64,000 nt of DNA from Acidimicrobiia bacterium (GTDB taxonomy: Bacteria > Actinomycetota > Acidimicrobiia > Acidimicrobiales > Poriferisodalaceae). Shown one piece after another: positions 1 through 8,874 of this stretch. Every line of letters starts with the position of its first letter. Positions within the stretch are counted from its first letter, which is position 1. The notes under the pieces were generated by a model. That model saw only the letters and a program-made list of their open reading frames with translations. It did no database searches and was not told the origin of the DNA. The stretch is taken from contig JAJEBN010000106.1 in NCBI GenBank assembly GCA_022822525.1, positions 18,736-82,735 of the forward strand, given 5' to 3'. The position numbers and the translations under genes are program-made.

Positions 1-57
1 GACGATCCGCTGCCGAACGCGATCTGCCCCGCGGGCGACAGCCGCCGGGTCAATCAC
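1..57 (-). CDS. YggS/YlmE-type PLP-binding protein, N-terminal fragment
   Basis: A GTG at 57-55 opens a frame running off the window edge, so only 19 residues are visible (V-I-D-P-A-A-V-A-R-G, then A-D-R-V-R-Q-R-I-V). It overlaps the pgeF stop by 8 bp, which implies translational coupling. In many Gram-positive dcw clusters the gene after pgeF encodes the YggS/PROSC pyridoxal-phosphate homeostasis protein, and the visible start fits that family's amphipathic N-terminal helix. The identification rests mainly on position, because too little sequence is present for a motif. Confidence 0.5.
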   Translation of the reverse strand, partial: MIDPAAVARGADRVRQRIV

Positions 58-736
58 CGGCCTCACCGCTGACCCCGTCGCCTTCGAGGCAGATCAGCAG
101 AGCCGTGCGACCCTGCTCGGCCCTGGCCCGGTGCGAGAAGTAGCGAGTGTCCGACGCCGTGCATCGCCCCAGCTCGGTGTCGATCACGGCGCCGCTGCGA
201 CGGAGTGCCAGCCGCATCCCTTCGGCCAGATCGAGCGATGGCGTGCCCCATGCCGTCGTGCCGCCGACACCCGGACCTCCCCAGCTCAACGCCTGCGCAA
301 GATCCTCCGCCCCGAACTCATAGTGAGACGCACAGATATGGGGGCCGATGACTGCCCGGACGTGGCCGAATCCATGATCGGCCAGCTCGGCCAAGGTTGC
401 CTCGACAACGCCACCGAGCATCCCTCGCCATCCGGCGTGAACAGCGGCCACAGCGCTGCGGCCGCGCGCATCATGCCCGTACAGCGCCGTCGGCACGCAG
501 TCGGCTGTGCGCACGGCCAGGGTCGCCCCTGCGGTCGTCGTCCACGCGGCATCGGCGCAGGCGCCCGAGCGGTCACCGGGCTGATCGACTCGCACGACGT
601 GGCGGCCATGCACTTGCCGCAGCACCGTCACCGGGGAGCTGGGAGCTCTGTCGACAGGCGCGGCGTCGCCGTCGGAACGTTCAGAGAAGCAGACTCGAAC
701 CGTGCCGTTCCCGGCGACACGGCGCAGCGTCAGCAT
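50..736 (-). CDS. pgeF: PgeF/YfiH-family peptidoglycan editing factor (laccase domain)
   Basis: The 228-residue product has the family signature in order: LRQVHG near the N-terminus, ADCVP in the middle, HAGWRG, then IGPHIC. The His and Cys residues of these motifs bind the catalytic metal in YfiH-type multicopper-like enzymes. In E. coli the homologue removes L-Ser misincorporated for L-Ala in UDP-MurNAc precursors. It is the gene after ftsZ in the dcw cluster, its normal actinobacterial place, separated by 117 bp. The downstream yggS-like start lies inside its last codons. Confidence 0.9.
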   Translation of the reverse strand: MLTLRRVAGNGTVRVCFSERSDGDAAPVDRAPSSPVTVLRQVHGRHVVRVDQPGDRSGACADAAWTTTAGATLAVRTADCVPTALYGHDARGRSAVAAVHAGWRGMLGGVVEATLAELADHGFGHVRAVIGPHICASHYEFGAEDLAQALSWGGPGVGGTTAWGTPSLDLAEGMRLALRRSGAVIDTELGRCTASDTRYFSHRARAEQGRTALLICLEGDGVSGEAGD

Positions 737-853
737 GGCGGCGCTGCTGGGCTCGATCCCAGCAGCTCCGGGCCTCGATGTGCAGGTGCCGATTGATGAG
801 CCCGCGTCGGGGGTTCGAGCTGATTCACGATGACCGAGTTGCCGGTCGAAGCG

Positions 854-1933
854 TCACCGCAGGAAGCTAGGAACGTCGAACGGCTCGTCGTCGTCGTCAA
901 GATCGCCGAACGGGTCGGACATTTCGTCGGCGCCGTCCGAACCGGCGAAATCGCCGAGCGCTGCGCTGGCTGACGATCGCGGCGATGTGTATCGGTCGAA
1001 CCCTGCGGCGATGACCGTGACACGGATCTCCTCGCCCTGTGAGTCGTCGATCACCGTTCCGAAAATGATGTTGGCCTCAGCGTGCGCCACCTCTCGGATG
1101 ACCTCGGCCGCCTCATTGACCTCGAACAGCCCGAGTTCGGGCCCGGCCGAGATGTTCAGCAAGATGCCACGCGCACCGTCGATCGACTCTTCGAGCAGCG
1201 AGGACGACACGGCCTGCCGGGCCGCGTTCTTCGAACGATTCTCGCCGTGCGCACGACCGATACCCATCAGCGCCGTGCCGGCGTTGGACATGATCGCCTT
1301 CACATCTGCGAAGTCAGTATTGATGAGCCCCGGGGTCGTGATCAGGCCCGAGATCCCCGAGACTCCTTCGCGCAGCACGTCGTCGGCCATCCTGAAAGCG
1401 TCGATGATCGAGGTGTGCTCGCTCGCCACGGTCAGCAGCCGATCGTTGGGGATGACGATGAGCGTGTCGACGCGCTCCTTGAGCCGTTCGATGCCTTGCT
1501 CGGCCTGAATCTGCCGGCGCTTGCCCTCGAATGCGAACGGCCGAGTGACCACGCCGATGGTGAGCGCGCCGACTTCCTTGGAAATCTCAGCGACGACGGG
1601 CGCACCGCCGGTGCCTGTGCCGCCGCCCTCGCCGGCGGTGATGAACACCATGTCCGCGCCCTGCAGCGCCTCGGCGATCTCGTCACGGTGCTCTTCGGCC
1701 GCCCTGGTGCCAATCTCGGGATCGCTCCCGGCACCGAGTCCGCGCGTCAGCTGGCGTCCGATGTCGAGTTTGACGTCGGCGTCGCTCAGCAGCAGTGCCT
1801 GGGCGTCGGTGTTGATCGCAATGAACTCGACACCGCCGAGTCCTACATCGATCATCCGGTTGACAGCGTTCGAGCCGCCGCCCCCGACTCCCACCACCTT
1901 GATGACTGCCACGTAGTTCTGTGGTGAGGCCAC
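854..1933 (-). CDS. ftsZ: cell division GTPase FtsZ
   Basis: Tubulin-like GTPase that forms the Z-ring. It carries the tubulin signature GGGTGTGG, the N-terminal GIGGGG-type loop (here [12 protein letters not shown]), the T7-loop region around NTDFADVK, and a C-terminal tail DVPSFLR after an acidic linker. That tail is the usual docking peptide for FtsW and SepF-like partners. I place the start at GTG 1933, giving 359 residues, because GAGGAG lies 5 nt upstream and the product then begins with A-S-P-Q-N-Y, as in actinobacterial homologues. The frame is open to GTG 1987, but that codon overlaps an AGGAGG. No ftsA is present, as usual in the phylum. Confidence 0.97.
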   Translation of the reverse strand: MASPQNYVAVIKVVGVGGGGSNAVNRMIDVGLGGVEFIAINTDAQALLLSDADVKLDIGRQLTRGLGAGSDPEIGTRAAEEHRDEIAEALQGADMVFITAGEGGGTGTGGAPVVAEISKEVGALTIGVVTRPFAFEGKRRQIQAEQGIERLKERVDTLIVIPNDRLLTVASEHTSIIDAFRMADDVLREGVSGISGLITTPGLINTDFADVKAIMSNAGTALMGIGRAHGENRSKNAARQAVSSSLLEESIDGARGILLNISAGPELGLFEVNEAAEVIREVAHAEANIIFGTVIDDSQGEEIRVTVIAAGFDRYTSPRSSASAALGDFAGSDGADEMSDPFGDLDDDDEPFDVPSFLR

Positions 1934-2014
1934 AGGGCTCCTCGCGTTCGTTGGCCAGCCACGTCGCTGCAACGCCGCAACCAGCACCTCCTAGGGAAAA
2001 TAGCGCAATGCGCG

Positions 2015-2043
2015 ACAGTACTGATGCCGCCGCGGATCGGCAA
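2015..2043 (-). promoter_or_regulatory. candidate ftsZ promoter
   Basis: Read on the minus strand, TTGCCG (2043-2038) and TACTGT (2020-2015) are separated by exactly 17 bp in the 135-bp ftsQ-ftsZ gap, the largest gap between genes in the mraZ-ftsZ run. This would start a transcript near 2008, giving about 75 nt of leader before GTG 1933. A dedicated ftsZ promoter on top of cluster read-through is common. Called from hexamers only. Confidence 0.45.
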
Positions 2044-2068
2044 GACCGGTCGCGGGAGATGATGAGGT

Positions 2069-2800
2069 TCATTGACCTTCGGCGCGAACGACCGGCAGAT
2101 GCGGAACGGACACGTCGAGGATTGCACCGGAAGGCTCCAGATCCCCGATCACCGCGGCAACTGCTGCGGTCTTCGCTCCGATCGCGGAGTCGTCGCCGAG
2201 CGCCGTCTCGAACACTGCGCCGTCCGGCTGACGCCGAATGCGCGCCCGCATATCGCCTCGCCCGTCCCGCCACACAGCGGTGACAGCGAATCCCCCCTGA
2301 CCGCCTCCTGCATCGAGAACGTCCAACAGCGCGCCAGCGTCCGGGGCCAGGTAGCCCCCGGGGGCCGGGGCAGCGGAGATCCCTGACAGTCGCGGCAGCG
2401 CCGGCGGGGATGCCAGCGCGGCAGTGAGCACACGCCCGTGGGGGTCGATGAGCACCCAGCTGTCGGGGGCAGTGAGTGCGAGAGCCACCGGGACGCGTTC
2501 GACAATGTCGATTTCCACGGTCCCGGGCCAGCGTCGCCGGATATGAGCGCTGAGGACCCACGGCAGTTCCCCGAGCGCGTCCCGAGCACCGTCAGAGTCC
2601 AGCGTTCCCATGAAGTCCCCGGGCCCGATGCCTGCGGCGCGGGAGGCCTCGTCGTAGCTCACCCGGTGCAGACCGCTGAAGTCCACGCGATCCACCTCGA
2701 ATGCTCCCGCCGCGACGGCGATCATGCCGCCCAACAGCACGACGACCACCAGCGCGGCCGCGGCCGCCCATCGGCGGTTCCTCGAGGATGCTCGCGGCAC
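2069..2800 (-). CDS. ftsQ: cell division protein FtsQ (POTRA domain)
   Basis: 243-residue bitopic membrane protein. A short basic cytoplasmic tail (residues 1-10) is followed by one hydrophobic segment (about 11-32), then a POTRA-like domain beginning F-E-V-D-R-V-D-F-S-G-L and a beta domain. FtsQ links early and late divisome proteins through FtsL and FtsB. It lies 3 bp after murB and before ftsZ, the conserved order. Sequence conservation in this family is low, so the call leans on topology, the POTRA opening and the position. Confidence 0.88.
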   Translation of the reverse strand: MPRASSRNRRWAAAAALVVVVLLGGMIAVAAGAFEVDRVDFSGLHRVSYDEASRAAGIGPGDFMGTLDSDGARDALGELPWVLSAHIRRRWPGTVEIDIVERVPVALALTAPDSWVLIDPHGRVLTAALASPPALPRLSGISAAPAPGGYLAPDAGALLDVLDAGGGQGGFAVTAVWRDGRGDMRARIRRQPDGAVFETALGDDSAIGAKTAAVAAVIGDLEPSGAILDVSVPHLPVVRAEGQ

Positions 2801-2803
2801 GGC

Positions 2804-3763
2804 TCAAGCGGGAGTCGGCGGTTCCTCGAAGCCCACCATGCGGACCTCGGGATGCAGCACGACGCCTGACTGCTCGACGACGCGGCGGCCGATCTCGTCC
2901 ATCAACGCGACGACATCGGCTGCCGTGCCTCCTGGATCGGACACGATGAAGTTGGCGTGCACGCGAGACACTTCGGCGCTGCCGATGCGCAAGCCGCGCA
3001 GTCCCGCTCGGTCGATCTGTGCGCCGGCGGAATCCGAGGGCGGATTCATGAACACCGAGCCGGCGTTCTGCCCTCCCGGCTGGTTCTCGCGTCGCCAGCG
3101 GACGATCTCCCCGATCCGGTCCAGAGCGATGCGGGGCGCTGCGGGCTGTCCCTGCAACCGGGCACGCAGCACCACATCGCTGTCGTGCAGACCGCTGCAG
3201 CGATAACCCAGAGCCAGCGAGTCGACCTGACGGCGAGCAGCGGCAGGGGGCACGTGCGGGCCTGTGAGATCTGCAATCTCGGCGTCGAGCAGGCACGATG
3301 CGATGTCGCTGCCATGACCGCCGGCATTCATTCGCACGGCGCCGCCCACCGAGCCCGGGACACCGACTGCCCACTCGAGCCCCCCGATGCCAGCACTTGC
3401 ACACTGGCGCGCCAGCACCGGCAGGGCCACGGCGGCCCCTGCGGTCACCGTGGCATCGGTCTCGTCGATCTCGATGAGGCCGAATGCCTCGCCCAGGAAC
3501 AGCGCTATGCCCTCGAACCCGCGATCCGCCACCAGCAGATTGGATCCGCGCCCGATCACCATGATCGCGAGTCCCGAGACTTGCCCCGCCTCACGCACGC
3601 ATTGCAGGTCTTCGGGGCTGTTCGCCTCGAATGCGACGGCGGCCGGACCGCCCACTCGGGAGGTCGTCTGGGCTCCGAGCGGTGCGTCGATCCGTGCTCG
3701 AGGTCCCAGCACGGCTGCCGCCGCTCTGACGGCCTCGGGATCCGACCACTGATCAGGACACAT
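2804..3763 (-). CDS. murB: UDP-N-acetylenolpyruvoylglucosamine reductase MurB
   Basis: 319-residue FAD enzyme that reduces UDP-GlcNAc-enolpyruvate to UDP-MurNAc with NADPH. It shows the FAD-binding TTSRVGGPAA segment near residue 33, the IGRGSNLL motif, GVPGSVGGAVRMNAG, and the catalytic NAGSVFMNP segment with its Ser. The Y-loop insertion of type I enzymes is reduced, which suggests type II. The start overlaps the murC stop by 11 bp, and the stop is 3 bp before ftsQ. Confidence 0.95.
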   Translation of the reverse strand: MCPDQWSDPEAVRAAAAVLGPRARIDAPLGAQTTSRVGGPAAVAFEANSPEDLQCVREAGQVSGLAIMVIGRGSNLLVADRGFEGIALFLGEAFGLIEIDETDATVTAGAAVALPVLARQCASAGIGGLEWAVGVPGSVGGAVRMNAGGHGSDIASCLLDAEIADLTGPHVPPAAARRQVDSLALGYRCSGLHDSDVVLRARLQGQPAAPRIALDRIGEIVRWRRENQPGGQNAGSVFMNPPSDSAGAQIDRAGLRGLRIGSAEVSRVHANFIVSDPGGTAADVVALMDEIGRRVVEQSGVVLHPEVRMVGFEEPPTPA

Positions 3764-5132
3764 GCAGGAGTTCGTCCGCCAAGGTCGTGAGATCGCCCGC
3801 GCCCAGCGTCAGGCAGACATCGCCGGATCGCAGGTTCCCATGCAGGTACGACCGCAGCTCGGCCCGCCCTGGCAGGTACGCCACCGAGGCGTACGGATGG
3901 GCGTCGAGCACGGCCCCGAGCACGAGGTGTGTGGAAACCCCCGGACGCGGCACCTCGCCTGCGGGGTAGATGTCGGTCAGAACCAGTTGATCCGCCTCGG
4001 CGAACGCGTCCCCGAAGTCCTGCCACAGCGATGCGACACGCGAGTAGCGATGCGGCTGGAACACCGCCACGATTCGATCCCACCCTCCGCTGCGGGCTGC
4101 GGTGATCGCGGCCGCGACCTCGCTCGGCAGGTGGGCATAGTCGTCGATGAAGCAGATGCCGTCGCGTTCGCCGCGCCGTTCGAACCTGCGGGCAACTCCG
4201 GCGAAACGTTCCAGCGCCTCGATCATCGGCTCGGCTGCAGCGCCGAGCTCGAGTGCCGTCGCCAACGCACCTGCTGCATTTGCCACGTTGTGCAAGCCCG
4301 GCAGCGGCAGCACGCACGCTCCGATCGAGGTGTTGCCGCGCATTAACTCGAACCTCGCGCCGGAACGCCCCGAGTACGCGTCCACGATGCGATAGTCGGC
4401 GTCCGGCGAGACGCCGTAGGTGACGCAGCCGCCGATGCGCGCCGCCAGCGCGGCTGTCTCGTGATCGTCGGCACACAGCACTCGGGGGGCGGCGGCACCC
4501 AAGCAGAACTGCGCGAACGCATCGACGAGCGCCTCGAAGCTGCCGTACTGCTCGAGATGGTCTGGCTCGACGTTGGTCACCAGCACCCCGTCAGCGCCGA
4601 GTTCGAGAAAGGTCCCGTCGGATTCGTCCGCCTCGACGATGAACCACTCCCCTGCCGTGTCCCAGACGGCTCCCGAACCGATCTCGTTCAGTTCCCCGCC
4701 GACCAGGAACGAAGGATGCTCACCGGCCGCCACGAGGCACAGCGACAGCATGGACGACGTCGTGGTCTTGCCGTGAGTGCCGCCGACCGCCAGGGTTCGC
4801 TTGCGCCGGCAGATTCCGCTGAGCAGCTCAGCGCGGCTCAGCACCGGGATTCCCCTGTTGCGAGCCTCGACAAGCTCGGAATTGCTGGGTGGCACCGCAC
4901 TGGAGTGCGCCACGATCTCCGCATCGCCCAGGTTGGCCGGATCATGACCGATCGCGACTCGTGCACCGTGGGCGGCGAGGCGCGTCATTCCCGGCCCTGG
5001 CCGCAGGTCACTGCCGCTCAGCGTGTGACCCATCTCTGCGAGCACCAAGCCGATGGCGTTCATGCCCGCCCCCCCTGCGCCGACGAGGTGGATCCGGCGG
5101 GGTTCGTTGAGGTCGGTCCGCGAGTCGGTCAT
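3753..5132 (-). CDS. murC: UDP-N-acetylmuramate--L-alanine ligase MurC
   Basis: 459-residue ATP-dependent ligase adding L-Ala to UDP-MurNAc, the first peptide-stem step. Visible motifs are the N-terminal dinucleotide-like HLVGAGGAGMNA, the ATP loop GGTHGKTTTSS, the central EADESD and EPDHLE, and the ligase motif DDYAHLPSE. It overlaps murG by 4 bp (ATGA) and murB by 11 bp. Length and order are normal. DDYAHLPSE differs from the common H-P at one position, which is unlikely to matter. Confidence 0.96.
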   Translation of the reverse strand: MTDSRTDLNEPRRIHLVGAGGAGMNAIGLVLAEMGHTLSGSDLRPGPGMTRLAAHGARVAIGHDPANLGDAEIVAHSSAVPPSNSELVEARNRGIPVLSRAELLSGICRRKRTLAVGGTHGKTTTSSMLSLCLVAAGEHPSFLVGGELNEIGSGAVWDTAGEWFIVEADESDGTFLELGADGVLVTNVEPDHLEQYGSFEALVDAFAQFCLGAAAPRVLCADDHETAALAARIGGCVTYGVSPDADYRIVDAYSGRSGARFELMRGNTSIGACVLPLPGLHNVANAAGALATALELGAAAEPMIEALERFAGVARRFERRGERDGICFIDDYAHLPSEVAAAITAARSGGWDRIVAVFQPHRYSRVASLWQDFGDAFAEADQLVLTDIYPAGEVPRPGVSTHLVLGAVLDAHPYASVAYLPGRAELRSYLHGNLRSGDVCLTLGAGDLTTLADELLHVS

Positions 5133-6325
5133 ACCGTGCCCTCGGCGGGCTCGGCGGGCTCGGCGGGCCGCTCAACACCCTCGGGAACGGCGGTGCTGTG
5201 CTGGATGACAAGGCGGGCAACCCGGCGGGCCGAGTCTGGACGACCGAAGGTTGAGCTGCCGCCGGTCTCCGCGCCGGCTCGATTCACCGCTGTGGACATC
5301 GATTCGATCTCAGCGAGCAGCCGCGTCGCGTCGAGATCGGCATCGGGCACCACCCGCGCCTGACCCGCCGATACCAGCGCTTCGGCGTTGCGCCGCTGGT
5401 GATCATCGGTGGCGATGGGCAGCGGCACGAGCACCGCGGGGGTGCCCAGCACCGACAGCTCCGCCACCGTGGAAGCGCCTGCACGGCAGATCACGAGGTC
5501 GGCTGCCGCCAGTGCCACCGGCAGGTGTTCGTCGAAGGGAACCGCCCGATACCACTCGCGAACGGTCGCACCGTCATCCCGCGGGGCGGGATCTGGCGGA
5601 CGCTTCTCCCAATCCCTGCGCCCGACGACGTGATAGACGAAGACCCCGTCCCGGTTCCGCAGCGACGGCAGTGCTGACCACAGCGCTGTATTGATGCGTC
5701 GCGAGCCGAGCGAACCGCCGAAGACCGCGATCGATGTCGCGCTGGCCGGCCAGCCGAGACGTTCACGGGCCGAGCTCGATTCGTGCGCCGCCTCGGTGAC
5801 TTCCGGTCGCACCGGATTCCCGGTCACGACCTCGCGGTGCAACCCGGTGCCGTTCACGGGCACCGCCGCGGCACGTGCGAAGCGCCCGACCAGGCGGTTG
5901 GTGGCCGAGGCCACGGCATTCTGTTCTGCGATCACGAGTGGCACCCGCCAGACCACCGCACCCACCGTCGCTGGAAGCGCCGCATAGCCGCCGAGCGACA
6001 GCACCGCGGCGGGACGTCGCTTGCGGACCAGTGCGATGCCGCGCAGCGTCGCCCATGCCAGGCTCGCCGCGGCCGCCACGTTGGTCAGGTTGACCCGCCT
6101 CGCCGTGAGGCCCCGGCCGCTCAGCGTGGTCAGTCCGAAGCCCGCAGCCGGCACGAGCTGCGCGTCCATGCCACGCTTGCTGCCGACGAAGTGAATCCTC
6201 TCCGCCGGCCAGCCCCCTGCGGTCAGCGCATCCGCTACCGCCAAGCCCGGGATGAGATGTCCAGCAGTGCCCCCGCCGGCGATGAGAACGCTCGCGGCAT
6301 CGGGGACGCTGGTTCGTGCCGCCAC
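5129..6325 (-). CDS. murG: UDP-GlcNAc:lipid I GlcNAc-transferase MurG
   Basis: 398-residue GT28 enzyme that converts lipid I to lipid II at the inner face of the membrane. The glycine-rich loop GGGTAGHLIPG is close to the N-terminus, the second SLGSRRIN loop is in the middle, and the nucleotide-sugar loop CRAGASTVAE is in the C-domain. The C-terminus ends in a low-complexity P-A-E-P-A-E-P-A-E tail encoded by a 9-bp repeat (about 5147-5172), which is not part of the fold. Its stop overlaps the murC start by 4 bp. Confidence 0.95.
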   Translation of the reverse strand: MAARTSVPDAASVLIAGGGTAGHLIPGLAVADALTAGGWPAERIHFVGSKRGMDAQLVPAAGFGLTTLSGRGLTARRVNLTNVAAAASLAWATLRGIALVRKRRPAAVLSLGGYAALPATVGAVVWRVPLVIAEQNAVASATNRLVGRFARAAAVPVNGTGLHREVVTGNPVRPEVTEAAHESSSARERLGWPASATSIAVFGGSLGSRRINTALWSALPSLRNRDGVFVYHVVGRRDWEKRPPDPAPRDDGATVREWYRAVPFDEHLPVALAAADLVICRAGASTVAELSVLGTPAVLVPLPIATDDHQRRNAEALVSAGQARVVPDADLDATRLLAEIESMSTAVNRAGAETGGSSTFGRPDSARRVARLVIQHSTAVPEGVERPAEPAEPAEGTV

Positions 6326-6328
6326 GAC

Positions 6329-7444
6329 TCAGCCGGATCGCCGCGTCACGTTCAGGAGCAACCCCGCAGCAGCGCAGGTCACGACGAGCGACGAGCCGCC
6401 AAAGGACAAGAACGGCAAGGGCACACCGGTCACTGGCAGCAATCCAACCACACCGCCGACGTTTACCAGTGTCTGCAGCACGAACCAGATCGCAATCCCT
6501 GCAGCGAGCAGTGAGCCGAAGAGGTCCGGCGCCTTCTGGGAGGAGCGGAAGCCGCCGATGCCCACGACGCCGAGCAGTGTCAGGAGCCCCAGTGCACCGA
6601 TCAGTCCCATCTCCTCCCCGACGATCACAAAGATGAAGTCGGTCGGAGCATTGGGCACCCATCCCCACTTGGCTTGACCGGCGCCGAGACCGGTCCCGCG
6701 CACCCCGCCTTGAGCCAAGCCCACCAGGCTCTGGAACGTCTGATAGCCGCTGTCCGCACGCTCCGCTATCGGGTCCAAGAAACCCGTCAAGCGCTCACGC
6801 CGGTAGGGAGCAGCGAAGGCCAGCAAGGGAGCCGCAACACCGACCATCAGCACAATCTTGGTGAGATCCCGGCCCGGCAAACCCGCGACAAAGAGCATTC
6901 CCGCCCCGATGCCGACGAGGATCAGCGTGGTGCCGAGATCCGGCTGCAGCAGCACGAGCGAGGAGACGATCGTCAGCATCAGCATCGTGGGACGCAGGAT
7001 CCGGTCCGGCCGGTGGATCTGCTCCTTGCGCGAGTCGAGGAAGGAGGCCAGCGCGACGACCAGGGCGAGCTTGGCGATCTCGGAAGGTTGCACGCTGAAC
7101 TGTCCGAACTCGATCCAGCGGCGCGCACCGCCCGAGCGGGTTCCCCAAGCCAGCACGACGACCAGCAGGGTGACGCTGGCCGCCGCCAGGGGCAACGCGA
7201 AGCGCCGCCAATGCCGGTAGTCGATGCCGAGGGTGACGAGGAATACGCCTCCAGCGATGCCGACCGACCACAGATGGCGGGTGAAGTACTGCAGCGGGCG
7301 ATCCGACGATTCCGCTCCCGTCGCCGAGGTGGCGGACAGGACCAGCACCACTCCGATCAGCAGGAGCAGCAAGACCGCCGACAGCAATGCCGCGTACCGG
7401 ACCGAAGGCCCGGTGGGCGCACGTGGAGCGTCCAGCCGGCTCAC
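6329..7444 (-). CDS. ftsW: septal lipid II glycosyltransferase FtsW (SEDS family)
   Basis: 371-residue polytopic SEDS protein that polymerises glycan strands together with FtsI. It contains about ten hydrophobic segments, the LQPDLGTTLI segment, GLGAGQAKWGWVPNAPTDFIF near the conserved periplasmic loop, and the C-terminal GVPLPFLSFGGSS signature. I chose GTG 7444 because it forms a GTGA overlap with the murD stop and has GGGGAGA 7 nt upstream. A longer open frame to 7639 lies inside murD. RodA is the paralogue, but the dcw position settles FtsW. Confidence 0.95.
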   Translation of the reverse strand: MSRLDAPRAPTGPSVRYAALLSAVLLLLLIGVVLVLSATSATGAESSDRPLQYFTRHLWSVGIAGGVFLVTLGIDYRHWRRFALPLAAASVTLLVVVLAWGTRSGGARRWIEFGQFSVQPSEIAKLALVVALASFLDSRKEQIHRPDRILRPTMLMLTIVSSLVLLQPDLGTTLILVGIGAGMLFVAGLPGRDLTKIVLMVGVAAPLLAFAAPYRRERLTGFLDPIAERADSGYQTFQSLVGLAQGGVRGTGLGAGQAKWGWVPNAPTDFIFVIVGEEMGLIGALGLLTLLGVVGIGGFRSSQKAPDLFGSLLAAGIAIWFVLQTLVNVGGVVGLLPVTGVPLPFLSFGGSSLVVTCAAAGLLLNVTRRSG

Positions 7445-8874
7445 CGCTGCTCTCCCCGGCGGGGTTCGCCGTGACGGGCTCGCAGTTCGGTCACGGCTGC
7501 GATGAAGTGCCTGCCCCGGTCGCGGTAGCTCGAGTACCAGTCGAATGAAGCGCAGCCAGGCGACAGCACGACATCGCCGGACGGCTGCGCCATGCGGTAC
7601 GCGATCTCGACGGCCTCGGGCATCGAGTCTGCCCGGCACAGCTCCAGGTGGCGCTGGGTTTGCCCGCTGAAGCAGGCGATGACTTCGCCGGCGGACTCCC
7701 CGATCGCGACGACCCCGCGCACATTCGGCGACACTGCGGCGAGGTCGGCCAGATCGAGCCCCTTGTTGCGACCGCCTGCAATGAGGATCGCATCAGAAAA
7801 CCCGCCGAGTGCCGCGACGGTGGCATGCGGTGCAGTTGCCTTGCTGTCGTCATGAAAGCTCACATCGCCGACCCGGCCGGCGAACGCCAACCGGTGGGCC
7901 AGACCCGCGAACGACCGCAGCTCAGCCGCCACGGAGTCAGCGGAGGCTCCCATCTCCAGCGCGACTGCCGCTGCCGCCGCGGCATTGGACAGATCATGGG
8001 GGCGTTTGCGTGGCAGCTCGGCGGTGTCCACCAGCGGACTGCCGTACGCCTCCAGCACGCCGGCCTCGACCCGGACATCAGCAGGTGCATCGAGCGCGCC
8101 CGTGGCGGCAAATGTCACGATGCGACCCTCGATGCCTGCGGTCCACGGTGTGATGGCGGGGTCGCCGAACGGCACCACGGCGACATCACCGGGGCCTTGG
8201 TTCGCCCAGATGCGCGCCTTGGAGGCTGCGTAGTCGTCGAAATCTTGATGCCAGTCCAGGTGATCAGGCGCCACATTCAGCCATACAGCCACCGCTGGCG
8301 CGAACAGGCGGGCGCGATGGAGCCGAAATGAGGAGGCCTCGACAACGAAGGTGTCCACTTCTTCCTCGATGGCCTCGACGAGCGCTACGTCGGTGTTCCC
8401 GGCACCCAGCGCGCTGATGCCACTGCGGTTCAGCATGCGTTCGATCAGGGTGGTGACCGTGGTCTTGCCATTCGTGCCCGTCACCGCCGCCACGGGCCGG
8501 CTGTCCCATTGGGCCGCGAGGTCGAGTTCGCTGACCACCGGCACGGCGGCGGCATCGGCCAGCGCGTAGCACGGGTGGCGAGGCGGAACCCCTGGAGCAG
8601 GAACCACCGCAGCAGCCGGTGCCACGAGCGGGCCCAGCAGCGCCGCATCAGTGGAATCGTGCACCTCCGCCGGGGCCAAGCCGGCCGCCGCAACAGTCCG
8701 AGCGGCAGTCTCGGGACGGTCGTCGGCCATGACGACGGAGTGACCTCGCTTGGCGAGCGCCCGCGCGACGGCGCAGCCGGTGACTCCCATGCCGACCACC
8801 AGCACCGATCCAGCGTCGGGACCGACCGAGTGCCGCAGCGGACGTTCTGCGAAGCGCAGCGGGGTGAGGCTCAT
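7441..8874 (-). CDS. murD: UDP-MurNAc-L-Ala--D-glutamate ligase MurD
   Basis: 477-residue cytoplasmic ligase adding D-Glu to UDP-MurNAc-L-Ala. It has an N-terminal VLVVGMGVTG nucleotide-type loop, the ATP loop VTGTNGKTTV, N-V-A-P-D-H-L-D, the FHDDSKATAPHAT motif typical of MurD, and GGRNKGLD. The ATG at 8874 overlaps the mraY stop (ATGA), fixing the start even though the frame stays open well into mraY. Downstream it overlaps ftsW by 4 bp. Confidence 0.96.
   Translation of the reverse strand: MSLTPLRFAERPLRHSVGPDAGSVLVVGMGVTGCAVARALAKRGHSVVMADDRPETAARTVAAAGLAPAEVHDSTDAALLGPLVAPAAAVVPAPGVPPRHPCYALADAAAVPVVSELDLAAQWDSRPVAAVTGTNGKTTVTTLIERMLNRSGISALGAGNTDVALVEAIEEEVDTFVVEASSFRLHRARLFAPAVAVWLNVAPDHLDWHQDFDDYAASKARIWANQGPGDVAVVPFGDPAITPWTAGIEGRIVTFAATGALDAPADVRVEAGVLEAYGSPLVDTAELPRKRPHDLSNAAAAAAVALEMGASADSVAAELRSFAGLAHRLAFAGRVGDVSFHDDSKATAPHATVAALGGFSDAILIAGGRNKGLDLADLAAVSPNVRGVVAIGESAGEVIACFSGQTQRHLELCRADSMPEAVEIAYRMAQPSGDVVLSPGCASFDWYSSYRDRGRHFIAAVTELRARHGEPRRGEQR

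Noticed and set aside
131..796. Long plus-strand open frame antisense to pgeF, and similar shadows across the window
   Set aside because: High GC content keeps many frames open. These have no recognisable domains and lie opposite well-identified genes.
7445..7639. N-terminal extension of FtsW
   Set aside because: This is murD sequence read in another frame; the GTGA overlap with a Shine-Dalgarno supports the start at 7444.
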